The translations under genes were made by a program, and so were the position numbers. Below the pieces are notes generated by a model. The model searched no databases and was not told the origin of the DNA. It saw only the letters and a list, made by a program, of their open reading frames with translations. Of a stretch of 64,000 bases of DNA, positions 53,685 through 62,742 are shown piece by piece. Every line of letters begins with the position of its first letter. Position 1 is the first letter of the stretch. This stretch comes from Daejeonella oryzae DSM 19973 (GTDB taxonomy: Bacteria; Bacteroidota; Bacteroidia; Sphingobacteriales; Sphingobacteriaceae), in NCBI RefSeq assembly GCF_000422945.1, contig NZ_AUHA01000008.1, positions 1 to 64,000 of the forward strand, read 5' to 3'.

Positions 53685-55187
53685 TTATATTAGATTCATT
53701 ATTGTACTCAAAATGTTTTTAAGACTTGCCAGGATTACTATAATCCCTACGGAAACCATAATGACTTTTACCGAGATACGGTTTGAAAGCCGGGCTGCAA
53801 GTGGTGAAGCAATAGCGCTGCCAATAACCAGACCGAGTAAGGCATTCCAATGAAGGTTGTTAAGCATGGTAATAAAGGTTAAAGAACTCATCAGGGCGAT
53901 AAAAAACCGCGAAAGCTTTACTGTGCCTAATGCATAGCGGGCATTTCTGCCTCCCGCAATTAATGAAGACAGTACAATAGAACCCCAGCCACCGCCACCA
54001 ACAGCATCTATAAATCCGCCGCCAAAACCCAATGGAATTATTTTTTGAATCTTTTTACCCGTTCTTTTTTTGTTAACATGAAAAGATTTGCGGAGAATTA
54101 CCGCTCCTAAAATCAAGGTATAAAGCGATACCACCGGACGTGTATAATGACTGTAATGTTCTAATGAAGATAGAATATATGCCCCGCTTACTGCGCCGAT
54201 AATTCCCGGGATTACCAGCTTGTAAAACATACGCATATTCACATTCTTCATCCGGAAATGCATCCAGCCGGCAATTCCATTGCTCATAATTTCAGAAACA
54301 TGAACGGCGGTGCTGGCAGAAGCAGGCGGAATTCCCATGGAAAGTGCAAAAGTGGTTGAAGTTACTCCGTATGACATTCCAATAGCTCCATCTATCATTG
54401 CGAAAAAAAATCCTGCAATAAGGAAATAATAAAAACTGGGATGAATATCTATAAGGTAAGATTTGAAAGCTGCATTATTCTCCCAGAACAAAACAGCAAT
54501 GATTGCAATAGAAATTACTAAAGAACTCCAAATGAGCCAGCGCATCCTTTTACTGGATGGTTGTTCTGCAACTGGTTCCACTAATATTGCCGTAGCCTTA
54601 TTCAGCTCTTTCACTTTATAAGCGAAATCACCGTTTAACTTAATTCTTAATTTATTGATCTGCTGTAGCGTATCGTCAATTTCATCAGGCAAATTTGCCT
54701 GCAGCATTTCCTTTAACCTTTTAGCAACAGTTGGCGATTTGCCATTGGTAGAAATGCCCAGCTTCAGATCACCTTTTTTAACGATAGAACCCAGATAAAA
54801 ATCACAAAGATCCGGCTTATCGGCTACATTGATCAGTAAGCGCCGATGACGAGCCAATTGCCTGATCATTTCATTAATAAGCGGCTGATCTGTAGCCACA
54901 ATCACCAGATCTTTGTTATCAAGATCGTTTTCTTCAAAACTGCGCTTAACAATCCTCAGCCTGGAATAAAGCTCTGCTAATTCGTTCACCTCGGGGCTAA
55001 CGTGCTGCGCCACAACAGTTATTTGAGTTTGCGGGCTGTTAGCCAGTATAGCAGACAGTTTTTCCAGTCCTACATTTCCGGCACCAACAAGCAACACGTG
55101 CAGATGATTCAATTTCAGGAATACAGGAAAAAGCTGATTCCCTGTTTCCTCAAATTCCGCGATCCCGTTATTCTTCGGCAAATTCAT
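53685..55187 (-). CDS. Fusion of precorrin-2 dehydrogenase (siroheme synthase N-domain) and TSUP/TauE-SafE permease
   Basis: Two functions in one 500-residue chain. Residues 20-200 are the CysG/Met8-type NAD-dependent dehydrogenase: FPVFLKLNHLHVLLVGAGNVG with the GxGxxG at 35-40, LINVADKPDLCDFY, and ISTNGKSPTVAKRLKEML. Residues about 215-500 have seven to eight membrane helices of the sulfite/sulfate exporter TSUP family, with GAIGMSYGVTSTTFALSMG and GGGFIDAVGGGGWG. The start lies inside the cobA end (20-base overlap). It would couple siroheme formation with a sulfur-oxyanion transporter. Confidence 0.88.
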   Translation of the reverse strand: MNLPKNNGIAEFEETGNQLFPVFLKLNHLHVLLVGAGNVGLEKLSAILANSPQTQITVVAQHVSPEVNELAELYSRLRIVKRSFEENDLDNKDLVIVATDQPLINEMIRQLARHRRLLINVADKPDLCDFYLGSIVKKGDLKLGISTNGKSPTVAKRLKEMLQANLPDEIDDTLQQINKLRIKLNGDFAYKVKELNKATAILVEPVAEQPSSKRMRWLIWSSLVISIAIIAVLFWENNAAFKSYLIDIHPSFYYFLIAGFFFAMIDGAIGMSYGVTSTTFALSMGIPPASASTAVHVSEIMSNGIAGWMHFRMKNVNMRMFYKLVIPGIIGAVSGAYILSSLEHYSHYTRPVVSLYTLILGAVILRKSFHVNKKRTGKKIQKIIPLGFGGGFIDAVGGGGWGSIVLSSLIAGGRNARYALGTVKLSRFFIALMSSLTFITMLNNLHWNALLGLVIGSAIASPLAARLSNRISVKVIMVSVGIIVILASLKNILSTIMNLI

Positions 55188-55956
55188 AAAAAGCCCTGAT
55201 CGGTTGAAATAAAGGATGCAATCCCACTACGTCTCCAAAAATTATAATAGCCGGGGAGTCAATGTTTTTATCTCTTGCGGTTTCAACAATCGTGTCAACA
55301 GTTGCTACTGCTATCTTTTCGCCTTCCATTGATCCGTTTTGAATCACCGCAACCGGTAGCCGCTGTTTTCCCTCGGCTTTAAAAATTTCTGCAATTTCTG
55401 CCAACTTTTTTATTCCCATTAAAACGATAACGGTTGCCCTTGATTTGGCTGCTTCGTAAACATCCTGAGAAACTTTACCCGAGGAAGTTGTTCCGGTTAC
55501 TACCCAAAAACTTTCGCTTAAACCGCGATGTGTTACAGGAATACCCTGCAATCCCGGGACTGCTATGGAACTGGAAACACCCGGAATAACCTCGGCTGCA
55601 ATACTGTAAGAAGCTGCAAAATCAAGCTCTTCGAAACCCCGGCCAAATACAAACGGGTCTCCGCCTTTAAGGCGAACCACATGTCCATAATTTAAAGCGT
55701 AATCAATCATCAGCCGGTTGACTGCATCCTGAGAATAGGAATGATCTCCTGATCTTTTTCCAACAAATACACGGGTTGCTTCCGCAGGTGCAAATTCCAG
55801 TAATTCGTCATTAACCAGCGCATCATATAAAACCACATCAGCACTTTTGAGTGCTTTAATTGCCTTTAATGTAATTAAATCCGGATCACCGGGACCGGCG
55901 CCTACAAGCGTTATTCTAGGTTCTTTTACAAAAGTTTTTATCTGAGTGTTTATCAT
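55168..55956 (-). CDS. cobA: Uroporphyrinogen-III C-methyltransferase
   Basis: Methylates uroporphyrinogen III twice to precorrin-2, the first step to siroheme. The 262 residues have the SAM-binding start LVGAGPGDPDLITLKAIKAL, then ADVVLYDALV, VVRLKGGDPFVFGRG and VIPGVSSSIAVPGLQGIPVTHR. It overlaps the sulfite reductase gene by 4 bases and the dehydrogenase-permease fusion by 20. Siroheme thus can be supplied from the heme pathway intermediate made by hemCD. Confidence 0.95.
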   Translation of the reverse strand: MINTQIKTFVKEPRITLVGAGPGDPDLITLKAIKALKSADVVLYDALVNDELLEFAPAEATRVFVGKRSGDHSYSQDAVNRLMIDYALNYGHVVRLKGGDPFVFGRGFEELDFAASYSIAAEVIPGVSSSIAVPGLQGIPVTHRGLSESFWVVTGTTSSGKVSQDVYEAAKSRATVIVLMGIKKLAEIAEIFKAEGKQRLPVAVIQNGSMEGEKIAVATVDTIVETARDKNIDSPAIIIFGDVVGLHPLFQPIRAFYEFAEE

Positions 55957-58055
55957 TCTCGAATCAGCGACTCCCTTTCCGCTTTAATTTTGGTCATAAA
56001 ATCTGTTACTGCATCCAGATAAAAGGATGCAAATTCTTTACCCGGTTCATTTTTATTGATTTGCAAAACCAGTTCGGTGAAGCTTGATTGATTCATCAGG
56101 AATGTATTCCCTTTAAATTGCTCGTCAAAATCACGGATGATTCCGGTATGCGTGCTGCTGTTTATTCCTTTATCAAGAAGTAAAGCTTTGGCCGCCCCCA
56201 CAAATACACTGTAGCTATGATAAATGGAATCAGCGTAAGCGTCATTTTTAAAGGATTCTGTAGCCCATTCCAATTTTTCATCGGATTCAAGCAGCAAAGT
56301 TGCCACCAGATCTATCATTACCCCGGCGCATTCGCCAACGCCAATGGCCGTTTTAAAAACTTCTTCGTGACCCCAGTCTATGTAATCCTGATCTTTTAAA
56401 TTTCCGGTATCGGCCAGCGGCTTTAATAACTGATAGAAATAATCTTTTCCACGGCGATCATAGTAGTGATTGAAAAGTTCATCAGGCAAACTGTTTTCAT
56501 GATAATCGTCGAGCACAAATCGCAATACGATAGTGGCTCTTTTTGAGGGGACTTTAATAATCTTCTCTGCTGCACGACCGGCACCGTCTCTTAAAACGCC
56601 ACCGCCCAATAACACCTGAACTGCAGGAACCACTTTGCCATTTGCCTTTATAGAACTCCCGTGAAAACCAAGATGAGCCAGACCATGCTGCCCGCAAGAA
56701 TTCATACAGCCGCTAATTTTTATCTTGATATCGCGGTTATAAACTAAATCCTCATATTCTTCATAGATGACGTTTTCGAGCACACGTGAAAGTTCTGTAC
56801 TGTTTGATATCCCCAAATTACACGTATCTGTACCCGGACAAGTAGTGATATCAGCTACGCTGTCAAAGCCGGTTTCTGCAAGTTCCAGATCTACCAATCC
56901 TGAATATAATTGCGGTAAAGCCTCTTTTTTTACAAATTTCAATAGCAGTCCCTGATTTTGCGTTATCCGAATTTCATCGGCCACCAAATCCTTGATAACT
57001 TCTATAAACTTTCTGGCTTTTTCGGTGGGAATATCCCCGGTACTGACTTTGACATAAACACCAAAATATCCCTCCTGCTTTTGTTCAAAAACGTTTGTGG
57101 CCAGCCATTTATCGTAGTTCAGGTTTCCATTTGCCTCGCTAAATAAATAATCTGATTTCTCCGGAAGTTTTGGCAATGGAATTAATTCTCTGTTAATCCA
57201 ATAATTTGTTGATTTATTGGCCAGTTTCTCCTCTTCAATTAAACGCAATACTTCTTCTAAACCAATTTTTTGGATCAGGAATTTAAGGCGGGCCTTATTC
57301 CTGTTATTACGTTCTCCATGACGATCAAAAACACGGAGAACAGTTTCTATATAAGGAATGAGCTCTTCTTCAGCTAAAAATTCATTTACAGCATGAGCCA
57401 AATAAGGCTGTGCTCCTAGACCTCCGCCGAGCAGAACTTTAAAACCTCTGATCTCCTGTCCGTTTTCAATTTTCAGTTTCGGAATAAAACCTAAATCGTG
57501 AATGAAAGTAAAAGCAGTATCAGCTTCGCTGGACGAAAATGCAATTTTAAACTTACGACCCATTTCCTGACAGATGGGATTACGCAAAAAATATTCAAAT
57601 ACAGCGTGTGCATAAGGCGAAACATCAAAAGGCTCCTCAGGGTCAATTCCGGATGTTGCGGATGCTGTTACATTTCTAACGGTATTGCCACAAGCTTCCC
57701 GAATGGTGATTTCATCCTGTTCCAGTTTTTCCCAGAGTTCGGGAGTTTTATCCAGGCTTACATAATGTATTTGAATATCCTGGCGGGTGGTGAGGTGGAG
57801 ATTTCCGCTTGCATATTCATCAGAAATATCTGCAATACGCAGCAGTTGCCTGAAAGTAACTTTACCAAATGGCAATTTAATTCGAATCATTTGTACTCCG
57901 GGCTGGCGCTGTCCGTAAATGCCCCGGGCAAGCCTTAAACTCCTGAACTTATCATCGTGAATTTTACCCTCACGGTATAACCTGATCTTCTTTTCAAGAT
58001 CTATGATATCTTTTTGAACTACAGGATTTTCTAATTCGGTTCTGAAACTTTGCAT
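55953..58055 (-). CDS. Sulfite reductase hemoprotein with C-terminal HEPN-like domain
   Basis: Siroheme- and [4Fe-4S]-dependent reduction of sulfite to sulfide. The N-terminal 550 residues contain two nitrite/sulfite reductase repeats, with MIRIKLPFGKVTFRQLLRIAD, HLTTRQDIQIHYV and cysteines in TCPGTDTCNLG and GCMNSCGQHG. The last 140 residues are helical (ESFKNDAYADSIYHSYSVFVGAAKALLLDKG) and look like a HEPN domain. The 700 residues are longer than CysI or Sir (560-640). No flavoprotein (CysJ) gene is present, so the electron donor is unknown. Confidence 0.9.
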   Translation of the reverse strand: MQSFRTELENPVVQKDIIDLEKKIRLYREGKIHDDKFRSLRLARGIYGQRQPGVQMIRIKLPFGKVTFRQLLRIADISDEYASGNLHLTTRQDIQIHYVSLDKTPELWEKLEQDEITIREACGNTVRNVTASATSGIDPEEPFDVSPYAHAVFEYFLRNPICQEMGRKFKIAFSSSEADTAFTFIHDLGFIPKLKIENGQEIRGFKVLLGGGLGAQPYLAHAVNEFLAEEELIPYIETVLRVFDRHGERNNRNKARLKFLIQKIGLEEVLRLIEEEKLANKSTNYWINRELIPLPKLPEKSDYLFSEANGNLNYDKWLATNVFEQKQEGYFGVYVKVSTGDIPTEKARKFIEVIKDLVADEIRITQNQGLLLKFVKKEALPQLYSGLVDLELAETGFDSVADITTCPGTDTCNLGISNSTELSRVLENVIYEEYEDLVYNRDIKIKISGCMNSCGQHGLAHLGFHGSSIKANGKVVPAVQVLLGGGVLRDGAGRAAEKIIKVPSKRATIVLRFVLDDYHENSLPDELFNHYYDRRGKDYFYQLLKPLADTGNLKDQDYIDWGHEEVFKTAIGVGECAGVMIDLVATLLLESDEKLEWATESFKNDAYADSIYHSYSVFVGAAKALLLDKGINSSTHTGIIRDFDEQFKGNTFLMNQSSFTELVLQINKNEPGKEFASFYLDAVTDFMTKIKAERESLIRE

Positions 58056-58266
58056 GCGCCATTAATTAAAAAACCTCTTCTGCTTTTTGGGCTGAGGAGG
58101 CTAGTAATATTTTATATTAAATTATCTATGAATCTTCAAAATTGCACCAATTGCATAATCAGGCAACATAGTGGCATATTTGAAAGGCTCATATTTAATT
58201 TGTTATTTTTCACGGTTCAAATATATATAAAGTATATAGATTTAGTAGTCTTTATTTAAAAAAATA
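58056..58266. promoter_or_regulatory. Upstream region of the sulfate-reduction operon
   Basis: This 211-base gap must carry the operon promoter. A perfect -7 box TATATTTG (minus strand, 58218-58225) is about 163 bases upstream of the ATG, implying a long leader. An imperfect dyad at about 58074-58100 (CCTCTTCTGC and GCTGAGGAGG on the plus strand) lies near the ribosome-binding area of the sulfite reductase gene. I recognise no known riboswitch here. Confidence 0.4.
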
Positions 58267-58713
58267 TTAAATCACGGTTTTTGAGTCAGAAAGCGTGTTT
58301 TCACGCTCGATTACATCGGCAATACTCGTTTCTGTTAGAATTTTAAGGGAAGCATTTCGAACCTCCATAAACACATCGCGGATACCGCAGGTTTCTTCAT
58401 TCATACATTCTTCGCATCGCTGATAAAAATTTAGGCTAACACAGGGCAACAAAGCAATTGGGCCTCCGGTAATACGCAAAACCTGGGCAAGTACTATTTC
58501 TTTAGGATCTTTAATTAAACTGTATCCTCCGCCTGCTCCTTTTTTACTGTACAGTAAACCAGCATTACGGAGGTCGAGCAATATTTGCTCTAAGAATTTT
58601 TTAGGGATGTGTTCTTCGGCTGCAATTCGGGAAATCTGCATAGGCTCATTACCAAAATTTTTACCCATCACGACCAGAGCCTTGATAGCGTAACGTGTTT
58701 TTTTGCTCAGCAT
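58267..58713 (-). CDS. Rrf2-family transcriptional regulator, candidate repressor of the sulfur operon
   Basis: A 148-residue regulator with an N-terminal winged helix (KTRYAIKALVVMG, HIPKKFLEQILLDLRNAGLL, KKGAGGGYSL), as in IscR, CymR and NsrR. Four cysteines at 91, 100, 103 and 109 lie where IscR binds its cluster (three Cys there), so iron-sulfur sensing is possible. It begins 3 bases after uvrA and precedes the sulfate-reduction genes on the same strand. A sulfur-status (CymR-like) or iron-sulfur-status role is inferred from context. Confidence 0.85.
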   Translation of the reverse strand: MLSKKTRYAIKALVVMGKNFGNEPMQISRIAAEEHIPKKFLEQILLDLRNAGLLYSKKGAGGGYSLIKDPKEIVLAQVLRITGGPIALLPCVSLNFYQRCEECMNEETCGIRDVFMEVRNASLKILTETSIADVIERENTLSDSKTVI

Positions 58714-58716
58714 AGT

Positions 58717-61542
58717 TTAATTTACAATCTCTTTAAGGGATTTACCTAATCGTTGGCTTAAATAATTTGCAGTATACGATTCAGGCTTCTTCACCATATC
58801 TTCGGGCGTGCCTTCAAAAACTACTGTACCGCCTTTATCACCACCTTCTGGACCAATATCAATGACCCAGTCGGCGCATTTAATCACATCCATATTATGC
58901 TCAATTACAATAATTGTATTGCCCTGCTCCAGTAATGCATTAAAGGATTTCAGGAGCTTTTTAATATCATGAAAATGCAAACCTGTAGTAGGTTCATCAA
59001 ATATGAAAAGGGTTTTGCTGCTGTTATTTCCCTTGATCAGGAAAGATGCCAGTTTTATACGCTGGGCTTCACCGCCGGATAAAGTATTGGATGATTGACC
59101 CAAATGAACGTAACCCAATCCCACATCAACAAGCGGGCGAATTTTATTTAAAATCTTAGGCTCGGAACTAAAAAACTCCAAAGCTTCATCAATGGTCATA
59201 TCCAAAACTTCAGAAACATTTTTATCGTTGTAGGTCACATCCAGAACATGTTGTTTAAAGCGTTTACCGTTACATGCTTCGCATGGAAGAAAAATATCTG
59301 CCATAAATTGCATTTCAATTTTCACCTCACCCTCGCCCTGGCAAACATCACACCTACCGCCTTCTACATTAAATGAAAACGCTGCCGGTTTTAGTCCCGA
59401 GGCTTTTGCAGCACCCTGCGATGAAAACAAATTTCTAATCTCATCCCAGGCTTTAACATAGGTAACCGGATTTGAACGCGATGATCTTCCGATAGGATTC
59501 TGGTCAACAATTTCAACCTGTTCAATTTTACTATAATCACCTTCCAGACTATCATAAGATCCTGTTTGTTCTCCGGTATAATTACCGATGGCTTTTTGCA
59601 ATGCAGGATGCAGGATTCGTTTAACCAGCGATGTTTTACCTGAACCTGAAACGCCGGAAACAACTGTTAATACGTTAAGCGGAAATTTCACAGAAATATC
59701 CTTAAGATTATTTTCTCTAGCTCCTTTAATTTCAATGAAATCATTCCATTTACGCCGGTGTTTAGGAATCTCAATTTCAGCTTTTCCGCTTAAATATTGT
59801 CCGGTTAAACTAGCTTTATCTTTTAATATCTCTTTGAAAGTTCCTGTAAAAACCAGATTGCCTCCATGGGTACCCGCTTCGGGGCCAATATCAATAATAT
59901 GATCAGCTGCCTGCATAATTTCTTCTTCGTGCTCAACCACAATTACCGTGTTCCCAACATCCCGTAAGGATTTTAAAACAGTAATGAGGCGATTTGTATC
60001 CCGGGGATGAAGGCCAATACTGGGCTCGTCCAACACATAAATGGATCCAACCAAAGAACTGCCAAGAGAAGTTGCCAAATTTATCCGCTGGGATTCTCCT
60101 CCGGATAAGGTATTGGAAAGTCGATTTAAAGTGAGGTAACTCAAACCAACATCATTTAAAAATTTAATGCGGCTGGTTATTTCCATCAGCAATCGCTTGC
60201 CTATTTTCTGCCGGGTTTCATCAAGCTGGATGGTCTCAAAAAACTCCAAAGCTTTATCGAGCGGCATGAGTACAATATCAGTGATTGATTTTTCAGCAAC
60301 TTTTACGAAAGAAGTATCTGGTCTTAACCGGCTGCCTTTACAATCTGGACAATTGGTTTTGCCGCGATATCGTGATAACATTACGCGATATTGAATTTTA
60401 TAAGTCTGAGTTTCCAGTTCTTTAAAAAAATCATTCAGACCCTGAAAATATTTGTTACCTGTCCACAAAACCGCTTTCTGATCTTCGGTCAGCTGATTAT
60501 AAGATCGGTGAATCGGGAAATCAAATTTTAATGCCGATTTAATCAATTTTTCGAGCCATTCTTTCATTTTTTCGCCCCGCCACGGTGCTAAGGCACCATC
60601 ATATACCGATTTGCTTTTATCAGGAATAACAAGGTCTTCATCAATTCCGATTACTTTTCCATATCCTTCGCATCGCTTACAAGCTCCAAAAGGATTGTTA
60701 AAACTAAAAAAATTAGGAGTAGGCTCTTCAAAGCGGATTCCATCAAGCTCAAACCGGTCACAAAAAACGTTTAGCTTTCCACTTTCCTCAACCATGCAAT
60801 CGCCCTTTCCTTCAAAAAAAGCTGTTTGTACAGAATCTGCAATGCGGCTTAAGGTTTCGTCATCTCCGGAAACAGAAACACGGTCGATAACAATTTTAAC
60901 ATGGGTTTCATCATCAAGTTTCTTACTGGTGATGGTTTTGTCTTCAAGCAGATCTTCTATTTTAAATAGCTCGCCGTCTACTACCACACGTACAAAGCCT
61001 TTCTGAAGCAAAACGGCAAGTTCTTCTTTTAATGAACGATCATTATGCGGATAAAGCGGGCATAAAATAGTTACCGATGTATCCTGTGGAAACGAAGAAA
61101 TAAAATCGACCACATCGGCAACGGTATCTTTCTTAACCAAAGCTCCTGATACAGGTGAAAATGTTTTTCCTACACGGGAAAAGAGCAGTTTTAAATAATC
61201 ATAAATTTCTGTAGACGTACCAACGGTTGACCGCGGATTACTAGTAATTACCTTCTGCTCAATAGCAATTGCAGGGGCAATACCTTTAATATAATCTACG
61301 TCAGGCTTATTCATGCGGCCCATAAACTGACGGGCATAGGATGAAAGACTTTCAACGTATCGCCTCTGCCCTTCTGCATAAAGTGTATCAAAAGCAAGGG
61401 AAGATTTGCCGGAACCCGACATACCGGTTATTACAACCAGCTTATTTTTAGGAATTGCAACATCAATGTTTTTAAGATTGTGTACCCTTGCTCCTTTTAT
61501 AATGATATATTTTTGTGGATCTTTTTCAGCTTCTTTACTCAT
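58717..61542 (-). CDS. uvrA: UvrABC system protein A
   Basis: Damage-recognition ATPase of nucleotide excision repair. The 941 residues carry two ABC ATPase modules, [18 protein letters not shown] near the start and [15 protein letters not shown] in the second half, with [12 protein letters not shown] and [14 protein letters not shown] signatures. Zinc-type cysteine pairs are visible in [24 protein letters not shown] and CEACNGKR. It is of normal length. A -7-like box lies upstream at 61601-61608. Confidence 0.96.
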   Translation of the reverse strand: MSKEAEKDPQKYIIIKGARVHNLKNIDVAIPKNKLVVITGMSGSGKSSLAFDTLYAEGQRRYVESLSSYARQFMGRMNKPDVDYIKGIAPAIAIEQKVITSNPRSTVGTSTEIYDYLKLLFSRVGKTFSPVSGALVKKDTVADVVDFISSFPQDTSVTILCPLYPHNDRSLKEELAVLLQKGFVRVVVDGELFKIEDLLEDKTITSKKLDDETHVKIVIDRVSVSGDDETLSRIADSVQTAFFEGKGDCMVEESGKLNVFCDRFELDGIRFEEPTPNFFSFNNPFGACKRCEGYGKVIGIDEDLVIPDKSKSVYDGALAPWRGEKMKEWLEKLIKSALKFDFPIHRSYNQLTEDQKAVLWTGNKYFQGLNDFFKELETQTYKIQYRVMLSRYRGKTNCPDCKGSRLRPDTSFVKVAEKSITDIVLMPLDKALEFFETIQLDETRQKIGKRLLMEITSRIKFLNDVGLSYLTLNRLSNTLSGGESQRINLATSLGSSLVGSIYVLDEPSIGLHPRDTNRLITVLKSLRDVGNTVIVVEHEEEIMQAADHIIDIGPEAGTHGGNLVFTGTFKEILKDKASLTGQYLSGKAEIEIPKHRRKWNDFIEIKGARENNLKDISVKFPLNVLTVVSGVSGSGKTSLVKRILHPALQKAIGNYTGEQTGSYDSLEGDYSKIEQVEIVDQNPIGRSSRSNPVTYVKAWDEIRNLFSSQGAAKASGLKPAAFSFNVEGGRCDVCQGEGEVKIEMQFMADIFLPCEACNGKRFKQHVLDVTYNDKNVSEVLDMTIDEALEFFSSEPKILNKIRPLVDVGLGYVHLGQSSNTLSGGEAQRIKLASFLIKGNNSSKTLFIFDEPTTGLHFHDIKKLLKSFNALLEQGNTIIVIEHNMDVIKCADWVIDIGPEGGDKGGTVVFEGTPEDMVKKPESYTANYLSQRLGKSLKEIVN

Positions 61543-61600
61543 GAATAAACCTATTCGTTATGTAATTACGTATGTTAAGGATATAATTAAACCTTGGATG

Positions 61601-61608
61601 CAAAAATA
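61601..61608 (-). promoter_or_regulatory. -7 element of uvrA
   Basis: TATTTTTG on the minus strand is a perfect TAnnTTTG box about 60 bases before the uvrA ATG. No TTTG was found 19-20 bases upstream. No SOS-type operator was recognised. Confidence 0.35.
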
Positions 61609-61785
61609 CGTCTAGATAGATTAATAATACTGATTTAAGTTTTATTCTTTGATTTAGAAAAAATTTGGTTCTTTTGGGGATAAATACATCACATATTCAC
61701 TAACATACAGGAGAAATACTATCGCAAAAACTCTACATTAAAAACTTTTTCATCACACATAAAGGAAATTTAAAGTAGCAGTCCT

Positions 61786-62370
61786 ATGAAACTTCAATTG
61801 AAGAGCGATCAGGATTTGATCCATCAATATATTCAGGGGCAGGAAATCTGCCTGGAAGAATTGATTAGAAGACACAAATCCAAAATTTATACATCCATCT
61901 ATCTGCTAGTTAAAGATTCATATCTTGCTGAAGACATTTTTCAGGATACTTTTATTAAAGTTATTAACACTTTAAAGGCAGGAAAATATAACGAAGAAGG
62001 AAAATTTTTACCCTGGGTAATGCGTATTGCCCATAATTTGGTTATTGATTATTTCCGTAAGGAAAAACGGACACCGGTTGTTACCAATGTAGATGGTTTT
62101 GACATTTTCGAAGTTTTGCAGTTTAACGATGAAAGCATGGAAGACCGTATGGTGAGAGACCAGACGCATAAAGACCTTAAAGGACTTATTCATCTTTTAC
62201 CTTCTGAACAAAAAGAAGTGCTTATTATGCGTCATTACGGTGAACTAAGTTTTAAAGAAATTGCTGAGATTACAGAAGTAAGTATCAATACGGCATTAGG
62301 AAGGATGAGATATGCACTCAACAATCTTCGTAAAATGATATTAACCAAAGAGTTAAGTCTTAAAAATTAA
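61786..62370 (+). CDS. ECF-family RNA polymerase sigma factor
   Basis: A 194-residue sigma-70 family factor. Region 2 is about residues 12-85 (DLIHQYIQGQEICLEELIRR, SYLAEDIFQDTFIKVINTL). Region 4 is about 130-180 (LPSEQKEVLIMRHYGELSFKEIAEITEVSINTALGRMRYAL). It lacks a following anti-sigma or barrel gene and so differs from the two other sigma loci in this window. A 64-residue gene follows after 84 bases. Housekeeping-type ECF factors like this occur in many Bacteroidota. Confidence 0.88.
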   Translation: MKLQLKSDQDLIHQYIQGQEICLEELIRRHKSKIYTSIYLLVKDSYLAEDIFQDTFIKVINTLKAGKYNEEGKFLPWVMRIAHNLVIDYFRKEKRTPVVTNVDGFDIFEVLQFNDESMEDRMVRDQTHKDLKGLIHLLPSEQKEVLIMRHYGELSFKEIAEITEVSINTALGRMRYALNNLRKMILTKELSLKN

Positions 62371-62454
62371 AGCAACAATTTTGTTACTCTAATTCGTAAA
62401 ATTGATAAAATATAGGCATTGCAATTGCGTTTTTATTTAAATTAAAAACGCAAT

Positions 62455-62649
62455 ATGCTTATGATTAAAACTTCTACACGACCCTCTGGTTCTTTACTTA
62501 AAGAAATAGTTACGAGCAGCGATGCCGAAGACTTAAATGAAGAAGATCTTAAATTTTACAATTTTATTAAGCCTGATTTAAATAAAATTGATCTTCATCC
62601 TAATCAGTCATCGATCAATAAAATACTAAACTATTCTAAATCACTGTAA
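62455..62649 (+). CDS. Conserved small protein downstream of the sigma factor
   Basis: A 64-residue acidic protein (TSTRPSGSLLKEIVTSSDAEDLNEEDLKFYNF, in part) with no membrane segment or known motif. Met3 (position 62461) is an alternative start. It has its own strong terminator. Small proteins of this type follow the ECF sigma gene in related genomes as far as I recall; this needs a database search. The function is unknown. Confidence 0.6.
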   Translation: MLMIKTSTRPSGSLLKEIVTSSDAEDLNEEDLKFYNFIKPDLNKIDLHPNQSSINKILNYSKSL

Positions 62650-62662
62650 AGAATAAAAACAC

Positions 62663-62684
62663 AAACCCCTCAGATGAGGGGTTT
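62663..62684 (+). terminator. Terminator after the small protein
   Basis: A perfect 9-base-pair stem AAACCCCTC / GAGGGGTTT with a 4-base loop lies 13 bases after the stop; only a short T-rich tail follows. Confidence 0.8.
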
Positions 62685-62707
62685 ATTGTTAAATAATATG
62701 TGATTTA

Positions 62708-62738
62708 TTTCGATGCGAATATCTGTTGTCTATATTTG
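62708..62738 (+). promoter_or_regulatory. nth promoter
   Basis: TTTC (62708-62711), 19 bases, then TATATTTG (62731-62738) match the Bacteroidota consensus closely. The ATG of nth begins 5 bases later, so the transcript would be leaderless or nearly so. Confidence 0.6.
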
Positions 62739-62742
62739 AAAC

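Noticed and set aside
57498-57938. Plus-strand open reading frame of 146 codons inside the sulfite reductase gene
   Set aside because: Antisense to conserved sulfite reductase sequence; composition is a shadow of the real frame and no motif is seen.
62371-62392. AACAATTTTGTT palindrome after the third sigma gene
   Set aside because: Short AT-rich palindromes are expected by chance; no GC stem or T-run supports termination.
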